This document shows positions 1 through 8,152 of a stretch of DNA of 64,000 nucleotides, one piece after another. The notes under the pieces were generated by a model. That model worked only from the letters and a program-made list of their open reading frames with translations. It was not told where the DNA came from and did not search any database. Both the position numbers and the translations under genes were made by a program. The stretch's first letter is position 1. Every line of letters begins with the position of its first letter. The stretch covers positions 1-64,000 of the forward strand of contig NZ_JASLDS010000061.1 in NCBI RefSeq assembly GCF_030151385.1, given 5' to 3'. Origin of the DNA: Soonwooa sp. Lineage in GTDB: Bacteria > Bacteroidota > Bacteroidia > Flavobacteriales > Weeksellaceae.

Positions 1-102
1 GCCATTAAGACGCTTGATAAGCATTAATAGCCACATTCCTTCGTCTGCTCTCATCTGAGCAAAACTCAAAAGAAAAGTAAGTGCTAAAAATATTCTTTTC
101 AT
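1..102 (-). CDS. S46 family dipeptidyl-peptidase, N-terminal fragment
   Basis: Only the first 34 codons lie in the window; the gene runs off the left edge. Reading the minus strand from the ATG at 102 gives a short Lys-Arg start, a hydrophobic signal segment (residues 4-16) and then a mature start containing ADEGMWLL followed by an IKRLN stretch. This is the typical beginning of Bacteroidota S46 serine peptidases (DPP7/DPP11 type), which remove dipeptides from peptides in the periplasm. The catalytic residues are outside the window, so the subtype cannot be told. It is divergent from the META lipoprotein gene. Confidence 0.7.
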   Translation of the reverse strand, partial: MKRIFLALTFLLSFAQMRADEGMWLLMLIKRLNG

Positions 103-197
103 AGAGTAAAATTTTTGCTGGCTAATTTACTCAATTTATTCGAGAAAGTCTTAATTTTAGAGTGTTAAAATGCGGTTTAACCTAATTTTTGCGTGTT

Positions 198-632
198 ATG
201 AAATTTTCAAAATCAAAATATTTTTTACTTCTAATTGGTTTTTTAATGCTTGTAAGTTGCAATGCCTTAATCACTAAGCAAAGTATACCAATCGAATTAG
301 AGCGGCAATGGATGTTGACATCAATTGTTGGTTTTGCAAAAGAAAAATTGGTCAGAAATAAAGCGCAGTTGGACTTGACGCAATATTCTGGTAAAAAAGC
401 GAATCTCGGCTGTGGCGATTTTGCCATCGAAGTTGCACAATTAAACGGTGACAAAATAAAATTTAAAAGTAAAGATAATCCTGCCAAAAAATGTATTGAT
501 TCTGATGTGTTGGAGTATGTTTTCAGAAACGAGTTGGCTACCGTTAATCGATACAAAATTGAAGGACATTTCTTAAAATTATATCAAAATGATAAAATTG
601 TCATGGAATTTGTAGCTGCTGATTGGGATTAA
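198..632 (+). CDS. META domain lipoprotein (HslJ-like)
   Basis: The 144-residue product begins at the ATG at 198; an upstream in-frame TTG at 189 is unlikely. Residues 1-21 form a lipoprotein signal ending LVSC, with Cys21 as the lipidation site. The rest matches a META domain: a Trp near the start of the mature protein (ERQWMLTSI), a GCGDF turn with Cys, a second Cys in KKCIDS, a basic/hydrophobic stretch and a final strand ending in FVAA. META domains are found in HslJ and related envelope proteins and have no firmly known reaction. It sits 17 bases before the OsmC gene and is probably cotranscribed with it. Confidence 0.7.
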   Translation: MKFSKSKYFLLLIGFLMLVSCNALITKQSIPIELERQWMLTSIVGFAKEKLVRNKAQLDLTQYSGKKANLGCGDFAIEVAQLNGDKIKFKSKDNPAKKCIDSDVLEYVFRNELATVNRYKIEGHFLKLYQNDKIVMEFVAADWD

Positions 633-649
633 CCTTAAAACAAAAATAC

Positions 650-1063
650 ATGAAAAGAAAAGCAACAGCCCTTTGGACGGGCTCAGTAAAAGACGGTAGC
701 GGAAATTTGACTACTGCAAGTAAAGTATTGGATCACACGCAATACTCTTTCAAAAGTAGATTCGAAGATGGGATTGGAACAAATCCTGAAGAGCTTTTGG
801 CAGCAGCGCACGCTGGATGCTTTACCATGAAAACTTCTGCTGACTTGACGGAGGCTGGTTATGTGCCAGAAAGTTTGGAAACAAACGCCGTGATTACATT
901 CGAAGGTGGAAAAATCACAAAATCAGAATTGACTTTAACAGCAAAAGTTTCTGGAATTTCGGAAGAGGAGTTTCAAAAAATTGCTGCGAATGCGAAAGAA
1001 ACTTGCCCTGTGAGTGCAGCATTTAGTTTTGAAAAGACGCTTACTGCAAGCTTGATTTCTTAA
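650..1063 (+). CDS. OsmC family peroxiredoxin-like protein
   Basis: The 137-residue protein is of OsmC length. OsmC proteins reduce organic hydroperoxides in the cytoplasm using a pair of cysteines; here they are in the HAGCFTM and ETCPVSAA motifs, both intact. The N-terminal TALWTGSVKDGSG segment and TNPEELLAAAHAGC are characteristic of the true OsmC branch. The ATG at 650 is chosen because it gives the family-length N-terminus; the frame extends upstream to 623 without a good start. A second, more distant OsmC-family gene occurs at 37980. Confidence 0.85.
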   Translation: MKRKATALWTGSVKDGSGNLTTASKVLDHTQYSFKSRFEDGIGTNPEELLAAAHAGCFTMKTSADLTEAGYVPESLETNAVITFEGGKITKSELTLTAKVSGISEEEFQKIAANAKETCPVSAAFSFEKTLTASLIS

Positions 1064-1069
1064 CGAATT

Positions 1070-1136
1070 GAAATTCGTCAGTCCGAGTGATTTTTCAAAA
1101 TGAAATGTCGAAAAATTGTATCGAGGATAGAATTTC
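1070..1136 (+). repeat. Intergenic imperfect hairpin repeat, family A copy 1
   Basis: GAAATTC (1070-1076) pairs with GAATTTC (1130-1136). Inside it, ATTTTTC (1090-1096) pairs with GAAAAAT (1110-1116), with CCGAG and TCGAGG elements between. A second copy in the opposite orientation is at 37895-37948. This looks like a dispersed palindromic element of the kind common between genes in Chryseobacterium relatives. It might act as a terminator for the OsmC gene. Confidence 0.5.
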
Positions 1137-1186
1137 ATTTATGTTTAATGATAGCTTTTGTGGTTGCTTTTTTGAAAAAATCCAGG

Positions 1187-1483
1187 TTAACTAAGAGTAT
1201 TAAACTTAACAACATTCCAAAATATTGCTGCGCTTTTCGGTAGTAATATTTTGGAATTTTCATTTGTGATAAAATCCTTTGCAGATGAGGTTTTATTGCA
1301 GTAGTTTTCGATTTTAATTAAATACAATTCCACATCTTTTCTAGTAAAGGCGATTTTGAAATCGTCTTGCAGTTCTTCATTTTCAAAAGCAAAACAAACG
1401 TCGTTGGGAAGTTCGGTTTTTAATTCCAGTTTCAATTCGTTGGTGAGATAATAGCACACGAAATTGAAATCCTCTTGTGTCAT
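1187..1483 (-). CDS. Hypothetical protein, 98 residues
   Basis: I do not recognise this protein. The ATG at 1483 gives MTQEDFNF and a 98-residue acidic, soluble product with no signal peptide or membrane segment. The longer reading frame up to 1594 would overlap the hflX start and its extension is Lys/Phe-rich and unlikely to be coding. Two Cys (in FVCYYL and NDVCFAF) and a YLIKIENYC segment are visible, but no known motif. It is divergent from hflX with about 90 bases between the starts. Confidence 0.5.
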   Translation of the reverse strand: MTQEDFNFVCYYLTNELKLELKTELPNDVCFAFENEELQDDFKIAFTRKDVELYLIKIENYCNKTSSAKDFITNENSKILLPKSAAIFWNVVKFNTLS

Positions 1484-1575
1484 AAATATTAAATTTAGAT
1501 AAAAATAAAACGATTTTTTGTATTTTTTATTCAAAAAAACTATCTTGTGAAACTTACAAAAAAGATACTTATTTA

Positions 1576-2790
1576 ATGCTAGATAAAAAAACACATCAAT
1601 ACGAAAAAGCGGTATTGGTAGGTCTTGTTACAAGAGACCAAGATGAGGAGAAACTTCAGGAATATATGGACGAGTTGGAGTTTTTGGCGTATACGGCAGG
1701 TGCGACTGTGGAAAAACGTTTTACCCAAAAATTGACACAGCCAGATTCCAAGACATTTGTCGGAAGTGGAAAAGCGGAAGAGATAAAAGCTTATGTTAAG
1801 GAAAACGAAATTGGAACAGTGATTTTCGATGACGAGCTTTCGCCTTCGCAACTTAAAAATCTTGAACGCGAAATTGAAGTTAAAATTCTTGACAGAACCA
1901 ATCTTATCCTTGATATTTTTGCACAAAGAGCACAAACTTCTTATGCAAGAACGCAAGTAGAATTGGCGCAATATCAATATTTGTTACCTCGATTGACCAG
2001 AATGTGGACCCACCTCGAAAGACAAAAAGGGGGAATTGGGATGCGTGGTCCTGGGGAAACGGAAATCGAAACCGATAGACGTATTATCCGCGACCGAATT
2101 ACTTTGCTAAAAGAAAAATTAAAAACCATCGATAAGCAAATGGCGACGCAACGTAACAACCGTGGAAAGGTTGTGCGCGCTGCTTTGGTTGGTTATACCA
2201 ATGTTGGAAAATCAACTTTGATGAATGCTTTGTCGAAGTCCGAGGTTTTCGCTGAAAACAAATTGTTTGCAACGTTGGATACAACTGTGCGAAAGGTTGT
2301 AATTGGTAATTTGCCTTTCCTATTGACGGATACCGTTGGATTTATCAGAAAACTTCCAACGCAATTGGTGGAGTCTTTTAAGTCAACTTTGGATGAGGTT
2401 CGCGAGGCGGATTTGTTAATTCACGTTGTGGATATTTCGCACGAAAGTTTCGAAGATCATATTGCGTCGGTTAATCAGATTTTGATGGAGATTAATGCAC
2501 ATCAAAAGCCGATGATTATGGTATTTAACAAGATTGACGATTTCTCTTATGAGAAAAAAGCCGATGATGATTTGACACCATCAACGCGCAAAAATATTTC
2601 TTTGGAAGAATGGAAAAAAACGTGGATGGCAAAGTCAAAATATCCAACTGTTTTTATTTCTGCTTTAACAAAGGAGAACTTCTCCGAAATGAAAAAGATG
2701 ATCTATGATGAGGTGATGAAGATTCATATTTCGCGCTTCCCATACAATGATTTCTTGTTCGAATATTTTGAGGATGAGGATGAAGAATAA
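1576..2790 (+). CDS. hflX: Ribosome-associated GTPase HflX
   Basis: HflX binds the ribosome and splits or rescues stalled subunits, using GTP. The 404-residue protein has the N-terminal HflX domain with the conserved GGIGMRGPGETE loop (residues 152-163), a coiled linker, and a G domain with G1 GYTNVGKS (206-213), G3 DTVGF and G4 NKID. Length and order are normal for the family. The start ATG at 1576 follows an A-rich leader. The stop overlaps the start of the DUF4919 gene by 11 bases, which suggests translational coupling. Confidence 0.95.
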   Translation: MLDKKTHQYEKAVLVGLVTRDQDEEKLQEYMDELEFLAYTAGATVEKRFTQKLTQPDSKTFVGSGKAEEIKAYVKENEIGTVIFDDELSPSQLKNLEREIEVKILDRTNLILDIFAQRAQTSYARTQVELAQYQYLLPRLTRMWTHLERQKGGIGMRGPGETEIETDRRIIRDRITLLKEKLKTIDKQMATQRNNRGKVVRAALVGYTNVGKSTLMNALSKSEVFAENKLFATLDTTVRKVVIGNLPFLLTDTVGFIRKLPTQLVESFKSTLDEVREADLLIHVVDISHESFEDHIASVNQILMEINAHQKPMIMVFNKIDDFSYEKKADDDLTPSTRKNISLEEWKKTWMAKSKYPTVFISALTKENFSEMKKMIYDEVMKIHISRFPYNDFLFEYFEDEDEE

Positions 2791-3439
2791 TTTAAAATTA
2801 AATTTTATCAAAAGCTTATTCTTTCTAGGATTTCTAATCTTGGGAGGATTGGCTTTTGGTCAAAATAAAATTGACTTTTCTGAAATCAAAAAAAATATTC
2901 AGGACAAAGATTCGCCTTATTATTATGATCGTTTGCTTTTTAAATATCGAGGAATGCCGCAATCCATCGATAGTACAGAAGCTTTTCATTTGTATTATGG
3001 CAAGAAATTTACCGATCATCAACTCGGTGAAATGAATCCTAATTTTAGCAAGCTTCGAGAAAAATTTCAACAAAGAAATTTTGCAGATGCCATTAAAATC
3101 GGAGAGGATTTGCACTTTAAAGATCCTACGAATTTGGAGGTTTTGCTGATTCTTTTGCAATCGTATGAACAAATGAAAGATCAAAATAAATTCGTCTGGA
3201 CTTTGCAAAAATTCCGAATGATTTCCGCAACCGTCCTTACTTCGGGTAAAGGTGATCAGGAAGATTCGCCCTATCTCGTGAATAGCGTTGGGGAAGAATA
3301 TGTCTTGCTTAATCTACTAAAAGTGCCTTTTCAGAATTATCAACGTTCTTCTAAAATGACAAAAGATGGAATGATGGATATTTGGACAAACGGAAAGGAA
3401 AAAATTTACATTAACGTCGTGGGACACGCTCCCGAATAG
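2780..3439 (+). CDS. DUF4919 family secreted protein
   Basis: The 219-residue product starts at the ATG at 2780, inside the last codons of hflX. It has a signal peptide ending in AFGQ. The body contains a DKDSPYYYDRLLFKYR motif, an LYYGKKF segment and helical TPR-like pairs, which match the DUF4919 family, common in Bacteroidota and without a known function. Its end carries WTNGKEKIYINVVGHAPE. It lies between hflX and a CPA1 antiporter, all in one direction with short gaps. Confidence 0.75.
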   Translation: MKNNLKLNFIKSLFFLGFLILGGLAFGQNKIDFSEIKKNIQDKDSPYYYDRLLFKYRGMPQSIDSTEAFHLYYGKKFTDHQLGEMNPNFSKLREKFQQRNFADAIKIGEDLHFKDPTNLEVLLILLQSYEQMKDQNKFVWTLQKFRMISATVLTSGKGDQEDSPYLVNSVGEEYVLLNLLKVPFQNYQRSSKMTKDGMMDIWTNGKEKIYINVVGHAPE

Positions 3440-3461
3440 AAACTTAACTTAAACAAAATAA

Positions 3462-4748
3462 ATGGAGTTATATTACTCATTTTCAGTCTTAATTGTGTTG
3501 GCATCGATATTTTCTTACATTAACTATCGATTCTTAAAATTACCCAGCACCATCGGCATCATGCTTATTGCGATTGTCGTTTCTACATTTTTAGTATTTT
3601 TTGGAGAGGCAGTCTTGCCTCGTACTTTTGGTCATCTTCACGACCTTATGAATAGCATCAATTTTACCGAAGTCCTTATGGGAGCGATGCTAAATTTTCT
3701 ACTCTTTGCAGGAGGAATCCACATTAACATCAATGATTTAAAAGAGCAATTTTGGCCTGTTGTAATATTTTCTACAATTGGCGTTGTTATATCCACCTTT
3801 ATTGTGGGATTTGGTGTGTTTTATATTTTGCCTTTGGTTGGCATTCACATGCCTTTGCTCTATTGTTTGGTGTTTGGTGCGCTAATTTCTCCAACGGATC
3901 CTGTTGCGGTTTTAAGTATTTTAAAACAAGCTAATGTTTCAAAATCTTTGGAAACTAAAGTTGCTGGCGAATCTCTTTTTAATGACGGTGTTGCCGTTGT
4001 TGTATTTTCGGTATTGTTGCAATTGGCGCTTGGTGCAGAAATCGATATTACTGCGGAAAGTATTGGATTGTTGTTAATTCAAGAAGCGGGCGGTGGTATT
4101 TTGCTTGGTGTACTTTTAGGTTATTTCACGTCAAGATTAATGCGTGAAGTTGACGATTATATTATCTCGGTTTTGGTAACTTTGTCTGTTGTGATGGGCG
4201 GTTATTTGATTGCGAAACAAATGCATATTTCGGGACCTCTGACAATGGTTGCGGCAGGATTATTTATGGGGAACTTCAACAAAGGTTTCAAAATGAAATC
4301 CATTACCCAAGATTATTTGATTAAATTTTGGGAATTGATTGACGAAATTTTGAATGCTGTTTTGTTCTTATTTATCGGTTTCGAATTATTGATGATAAAA
4401 GATTTGAATCATTATTTAATTCCGGGACTTGTTGCAATTATGATTGTGTTGTTCGCTCGTTTTATTTCGATTTGGGGACCAACAAAGTTTATGTCTTTCA
4501 AAACACGATTTACGCCACAGACGGTTAAAGTTTTGGTTTGGGGAGGTATTCGCGGAGGTGTTTCTATTGCGTTGGCGATGTCTATTCCGAAGAGTGAATA
4601 CAGTACGATTATTGTAAGTATTACTTATTGCGTGGTTGTTTTCTCAATTATTGTGCAAGGTTTAAGCATCGGAAAGGTGGCAAACCCTAAGAAAATTGCT
4701 ACCGAAGAAGAATTACAAGACGAAGAAGTTAGCGAAAATATACATTAA
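3462..4748 (+). CDS. CPA1 family cation:proton antiporter (NhaP-like)
   Basis: This 428-residue inner membrane protein has about 12 hydrophobic segments and a short acidic C-terminal tail. It carries the CPA1 signatures SPTDPVAV (143-150) and ESLFNDGVAVVVF (170-182); the Asp of the ND motif is the ion-binding residue in NhaP/NHE proteins. It most likely exchanges Na+ or K+ for H+. There is no cytoplasmic TrkA-C/RCK domain. The next gene starts directly after its stop, so the two are probably cotranscribed. Confidence 0.9.
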   Translation: MELYYSFSVLIVLASIFSYINYRFLKLPSTIGIMLIAIVVSTFLVFFGEAVLPRTFGHLHDLMNSINFTEVLMGAMLNFLLFAGGIHININDLKEQFWPVVIFSTIGVVISTFIVGFGVFYILPLVGIHMPLLYCLVFGALISPTDPVAVLSILKQANVSKSLETKVAGESLFNDGVAVVVFSVLLQLALGAEIDITAESIGLLLIQEAGGGILLGVLLGYFTSRLMREVDDYIISVLVTLSVVMGGYLIAKQMHISGPLTMVAAGLFMGNFNKGFKMKSITQDYLIKFWELIDEILNAVLFLFIGFELLMIKDLNHYLIPGLVAIMIVLFARFISIWGPTKFMSFKTRFTPQTVKVLVWGGIRGGVSIALAMSIPKSEYSTIIVSITYCVVVFSIIVQGLSIGKVANPKKIATEEELQDEEVSENIH

Positions 4749-5381
4749 ATGAAGCAGGAAATAAATCTCGAAACTTGGAATCGCAAAGAGCATTTCAATT
4801 TGTTTTCGAATATGGATATGCCGTCTTTTGGTATTGTCACAGAAGTCGATTGTACAGAGACTTTTAGGTTGGCAAAAGAGAATAAAGAATCTTTCTTTGC
4901 ACATTATCTTCACAAGTCAATGATTGCAGTTAATAAAGTTGATGCTTTTAAGTTGAGAATTGAGAACGGAAAAATTTTTCAATATGATGTCATCCATGCT
5001 GGATCGACGATTGCAAGAGAAGACGGAACTTTTGGATTTGCGTTTATGAATTATTCGGAGGATTTTAAAACTTTTAATGAAGCTTTGCAAAGTGAAATAA
5101 AAGCAGTGCAAGAATCAACTGGGCTTAGAATCAGTAATGACGATTTGGACTTGAATTTAATTCGACACTCTACATTTCCTTGGCATCAATTTACCTCGAT
5201 TTTGCATCCTGCAAATGTTAACAATAAGGAAAGTATTCCGAGAATTGTTTTTGGTAAATTTTCCGAGAAGAATGGAAGAAAAATGTTACCGATTTCTGTG
5301 GAAGCACATCACGCTTTAATGGATGGACGCCATATTGCAATGTATTTGGAGGAGTTTCAGAAGCAACTAAATTTGGTTTAA
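4749..5381 (+). CDS. CAT-like (chloramphenicol acetyltransferase fold) protein
   Basis: The 210-residue protein is of the length of classical trimeric CAT enzymes, which acetylate chloramphenicol with acetyl-CoA. The catalytic motif HHxxxDG is present as HHALMDG (187-193), and PWHQFTS (144-150) corresponds to the PWxxFTS segment. The N-terminus has the family WNRKEHFNLF start. Many chromosomal CAT-like proteins in Bacteroidota have no proven drug activity, and the setting between housekeeping genes gives no sign of a mobile resistance cassette. It starts at 4749 immediately after the antiporter stop. Confidence 0.8.
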   Translation: MKQEINLETWNRKEHFNLFSNMDMPSFGIVTEVDCTETFRLAKENKESFFAHYLHKSMIAVNKVDAFKLRIENGKIFQYDVIHAGSTIAREDGTFGFAFMNYSEDFKTFNEALQSEIKAVQESTGLRISNDDLDLNLIRHSTFPWHQFTSILHPANVNNKESIPRIVFGKFSEKNGRKMLPISVEAHHALMDGRHIAMYLEEFQKQLNLV

Positions 5382-5385
5382 AATA

Positions 5386-6105
5386 ATGGTATTTGTTGAA
5401 GATATAAAAGCGGCTTTACAGGATTTGTCAATTCCTGAAAAGAAAGAATTTTTTCCTAAGTTTTTTAAAACTGGTGAAGGAGAATACGGTGAAGGCGATT
5501 TGTTTTTGGGTGTTAAAGTTCCAGACCAGCGTGCCGTTGCAAAAGCTTTCTACGAAAAAATTAGTTTGGAGGAACTGAAACAATTATTGTCTTCCAAATA
5601 TCACGAAGAGCGTTTGACTGCTTTGTTTATATTGGTTCTTAAATTTGAGAAGGCTAAAAAAGATAAGGCGCTTCAACAAGAAGTGGTTGATTTCTATCTC
5701 AACAATTTAGAATTTGTCAACAACTGGGATTTGGTGGACAGCACGTGTTATAAGATTTTGGGAAGATTCGCGTTTGAAAACGATCAACCGGAATTACTAC
5801 GAAAGCTGTCGAAGTCCGATGAAATGTGGCATAAACGAATCGCGGTTGTCGGAACAATGTATTATATTAAAAAAGGAGAATTTGGGTTGACAAAAGAATT
5901 TGTTGAACGTAATCTAAAACATTCACACGATTTGATGCATAAAGCCAATGGTTGGTTATTGCGCGAAATGGGAGGACAAGATGAGCAAGAGCTTTTGGAT
6001 TTTCTGAATCTTCATTATAAAGAAATGCCACGTACTTGTTTGCGTTATGCTATTGAAAAGTTGGACGAAAATATGCGTCAAGATTATCTAAAAGGCAATA
6101 TTTAA
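5386..6105 (+). CDS. DNA alkylation repair protein, AlkD-like
   Basis: The 239-residue all-helical protein matches AlkD-type HEAT-repeat glycosylases, which remove bulky or cationic alkylated bases such as 3-methyladenine. Recognisable segments are FKTGEGEYGEGD, FLGVKVPDQRAVAK, NNWDLVDSTCYKILG and KRIAVVGTMYYIKKGEF. It is probably in the same transcript as the antiporter and CAT-like genes (4-base gap upstream) and its last base is shared with the next start. Confidence 0.9.
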   Translation: MVFVEDIKAALQDLSIPEKKEFFPKFFKTGEGEYGEGDLFLGVKVPDQRAVAKAFYEKISLEELKQLLSSKYHEERLTALFILVLKFEKAKKDKALQQEVVDFYLNNLEFVNNWDLVDSTCYKILGRFAFENDQPELLRKLSKSDEMWHKRIAVVGTMYYIKKGEFGLTKEFVERNLKHSHDLMHKANGWLLREMGGQDEQELLDFLNLHYKEMPRTCLRYAIEKLDENMRQDYLKGNI

Positions 6106-6431
6106 TGGAGCTTGCACGTCCGATAATTCATTATTCTTTACATTTTGTATTTCCGATTGTGTTGGCTTGGTTGTTCTTCCGAAGCGATTGGAAAAAAGCT
6201 TATTTCTTGATGTTGCTGACAATGCTGGTTGACGTTGATCATCTTTTTGCAACGCCAATTTTTGACCCGAACAGAGGAAGCGTTGGTTTCCATTTGTTTC
6301 ATGGTTATGTGGCGATTGGCGTCTATTGTTGTATGTTGTTCTTCAAAGGCAATATTCGGATTTTGGGTGTGGGATTGTTGTTTCATATGTTGACCGATTA
6401 TATCGATATGCAACTAAATCCGAATCTTTAG
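6105..6431 (+). CDS. DUF6122 family membrane protein
   Basis: The 108-residue protein has about three membrane segments and conserved polar residues: MLVDVDHLFATPIFDPNR, HLFHGY and FHMLTDYIDM. The His/Asp pattern recalls YdjM-like membrane-bound metal-dependent hydrolases, but no reaction is known. ATG overlaps the AlkD stop (TAATG). Its stop overlaps the stop of the convergent haemoglobin gene by four bases. Confidence 0.75.
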   Translation: MELARPIIHYSLHFVFPIVLAWLFFRSDWKKAYFLMLLTMLVDVDHLFATPIFDPNRGSVGFHLFHGYVAIGVYCCMLFFKGNIRILGVGLLFHMLTDYIDMQLNPNL

Positions 6432-6805
6432 GAACGCGCCATTTTCATTTTGTAGGACATGATTCTTGCAATGTTTTGGGCGCGAAGTAAAGCCGTTTCG
6501 GCATTTTGTCCACTGAAATTTTGTTCTAAGGTCTCTTGCCAAAGCATTAACCAACGATCAAAATGTTGCTCTTCTAGTGCAACAACTTGGTTAAGCGGAA
6601 AATGCACACGCATTGGATTGCCGTCATAGACAGGATTTCCGAGAAGGATGCTTTCCCAGAAATTGTACATTTTCGGAAGGTGTTTTTTGAGGTCGATTTG
6701 GGCAATCTCTGTGAAAAAAAAGCCAATAACTTCATCTTTGATGACTTTGTCATAAAACTTGTTCACGAGATCTTCGATGTCTGTTCTGGTTTCGATGCTT
6801 TTCAT
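6428..6805 (-). CDS. Group III truncated haemoglobin
   Basis: The ATG at 6805 gives 125 residues, the expected length of a group III truncated globin; the frame is open further upstream but that part overlaps a GC-rich repeat and is not globin-like. The proximal haem-binding His is His68 in NPMRVHFPL, preceded by the group III FWESILLGNP motif. Such proteins bind O2 or NO and are linked with detoxification or microaerobic life. The gene is alone on its strand and converges with DUF6122. Confidence 0.85.
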   Translation of the reverse strand: MKSIETRTDIEDLVNKFYDKVIKDEVIGFFFTEIAQIDLKKHLPKMYNFWESILLGNPVYDGNPMRVHFPLNQVVALEEQHFDRWLMLWQETLEQNFSGQNAETALLRAQNIARIMSYKMKMARS

Positions 6806-6877
6806 ATTAACAAAGTTAGGCTTTATAATGGATTGGTTATTAGTGCTTTCTTTGATTTTTATCATTAAATGAAATTC

Positions 6878-6985
6878 GGAACGGCATCTGCGCCCCAGAT
6901 TGAGCGGCGTGTTTGAGCTCGTCTGTCGAATGTGGAATGCTGAGGCGACAGACAGCGAGTAGCGAAAGCTGGAAGTGGCGCCCAA
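6878..6985 (+). other. GC-rich structured intergenic element, candidate RNA or dispersed repeat
   Basis: A block of high GC stands out in an AT-rich intergenic gap. It can fold: GCGCCCCAG (6890-6898) pairs with CTGG (6969-6972) plus GGCGC (6977-6981) around an AAGT bulge; GTCTGTCG (6921-6928) pairs with CGACAGAC (6946-6953). The pattern of CCAGATTGA at the front and GCGAAAGCTGG at the end resembles structured elements dispersed in Flavobacteriia, possibly the Flavo-1 motif; I cannot verify this here. It lies directly upstream of a -7 promoter element for the YkgJ gene. Confidence 0.5.
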
Positions 6986-6994
6986 AAAATTATG

Positions 6995-7002
6995 TAATTT
7001 TG
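6995..7002 (+). promoter_or_regulatory. -7 promoter element TAATTTTG
   Basis: TAATTTTG fits the Bacteroidota -7 consensus TAnnTTTG. Transcription would begin near 7008, about ten bases before the GTG start of the YkgJ gene. No good -33 TTTG is visible because the GC-rich element occupies that place. Confidence 0.45.
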
Positions 7003-7017
7003 TGAACTTAAAATTCT

Positions 7018-7512
7018 GTGGTGGATATTGATCATTATAAAAAATTAGCGGAGCAAAAGTCTAAAGAGCATAAAAAATTTTTGGAGCAACTGAAAAAAAA
7101 ACCTCCAAAGAATCTGGATTATGTTGTGGAAGATACCCATGAGGAGACTTTCGAAGAGATAGATTGTCTGTCTTGTGCGAATTGTTGTAAAACAACGGGA
7201 CCGCTTTTTACCGAGAAAGATAAAGAACGTATTGCGAAGCATCTGCGAATGAAAATTTCGGATTTTGAAACGAAGTTTTTGCGCATTGACGAAGATCAGG
7301 ATTGGGTTTTGCAATCGACGCCTTGTTTTTTCTTGGATCCAAATGATAATAAATGCAGCATCTACGATGTGCGACCTAAAGCTTGTCGCGAGTATCCGCA
7401 CACGGATCGCAAGAAAATATACCAGATCAATAATTTGACTCTGAAGAACACTTTAATCTGTCCTGCGACTTATGTTTTCGTAGAGAAATTAAGAAAAGTT
7501 TTGGAGAAGTAG
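7018..7512 (+). CDS. YkgJ family cysteine cluster protein
   Basis: The 164-residue protein starts at GTG (7018, or the adjacent GTG at 7021). Seven conserved cysteines are visible: Cys50, 53, 56 and 57 in a CxxCxxCC cluster, Cys103, Cys113 and Cys123 in the CSIYDVRPKACREYP motif. This is the YkgJ/UPF0153 family, thought to bind Zn or an Fe-S cluster; the biochemical role is unknown. The first 30 residues are a charged helix. A good terminator follows at 7563. Confidence 0.8.
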   Translation: MVDIDHYKKLAEQKSKEHKKFLEQLKKKPPKNLDYVVEDTHEETFEEIDCLSCANCCKTTGPLFTEKDKERIAKHLRMKISDFETKFLRIDEDQDWVLQSTPCFFLDPNDNKCSIYDVRPKACREYPHTDRKKIYQINNLTLKNTLICPATYVFVEKLRKVLEK

Positions 7513-7562
7513 TTGATTATCATAAGCTTTCATAAAGTCTTTTAAATTTTTATAAATTTTTG

Positions 7563-7591
7563 ATCGGCGCGTATTATTGCGCCGATTTTTG
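7563..7591 (+). terminator. Rho-independent terminator after the YkgJ gene
   Basis: ATCGGCGC (7563-7570) pairs with GCGCCGAT (7579-7586) over an 8-base loop, followed by a T run. Confidence 0.85.
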
Positions 7592-7624
7592 TCGTTGAAG
7601 AAGTATAACTCCAAATAATTAATT

Positions 7625-7930
7625 ATGAAAAAGTTAATTCTTGCAGCGCTTGTTATGACTGGCGGAATTGTGGCAGTAAGTGCGCAACAAACTAAAAAAG
7701 CAAAGAAAGTGGAAACTGTTGAGGTTAACCTTGTTGAAGTTAAAGATGCACAATCGCCAACTCCAGCAGATGGCACGATGACAAAAAGTGAAAGCAATAA
7801 AAGCATTATTGCTAATGATAAAAAATTACGTAGCAAACTAAATAGAGAAGAACCTAACAAACAGCTCTTGTTGCAAGAAAATCAGCCTGCGAAAGTCGAA
7901 GAAGTTAAGAAGATTGAAAAGGTTGAATAA
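7625..7930 (+). CDS. Small secreted Lys/Glu-rich protein
   Basis: The 101-residue product has a clear signal peptide (MKKLILAALVMTGGIVAVSAQ) and a mature part of about 80 residues that is rich in Lys, Glu, Val and Asn and looks disordered. I recognise no domain. Its neighbour at 8153 has a nearly equivalent signal peptide and the same composition, so the two are probably paralogues or share an export role. It stands as a single gene between two hairpins. Confidence 0.6.
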   Translation: MKKLILAALVMTGGIVAVSAQQTKKAKKVETVEVNLVEVKDAQSPTPADGTMTKSESNKSIIANDKKLRSKLNREEPNKQLLLQENQPAKVEEVKKIEKVE

Positions 7931-7954
7931 ATTTCCAGAGTAATTTTTTGATGT

Positions 7955-7990
7955 GTAATCCTTGGAAGTGTAGCTCCGAGGATTACTTTC
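7955..7990 (+). terminator. Hairpin, probable terminator
   Basis: GTAATCCT (7955-7962) pairs with AGGATTAC (7979-7986); the stem is extended inward by three or four pairs. Only a weak T stretch follows, so it may also be a regulatory stem. Confidence 0.5.
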
Positions 7991-8152
7991 AAATTATTTA
8001 TTGCTGGTTAAATCACTGTTTATGTTGCGAAATTGCGAATAGAAAGCGCTTTTTGCTAAAGTTATATTTGTTAATAAATGTTAAATTGCTTTTGAATTGA
8101 TTTTTATTAAAAAATATTTCGTTAATTAGAGTTCACTAAAATCAAAATAGAT

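Noticed and set aside
1484..1594. N-terminal extension of the 98-residue hypothetical protein
   Set aside because: The extension would overlap hflX and is rich in Phe, Lys and Tyr without protein-like pattern; ATG at 1483 is better.
4749..5381. Acquired resistance cassette
   Set aside because: No integrase, recombination site, insertion sequence or change in base use around the CAT-like gene.
6806..6985. N-terminal extension of the truncated haemoglobin
   Set aside because: This part is the GC-rich structured element read by chance in an open frame; family length fits the start at 6805.
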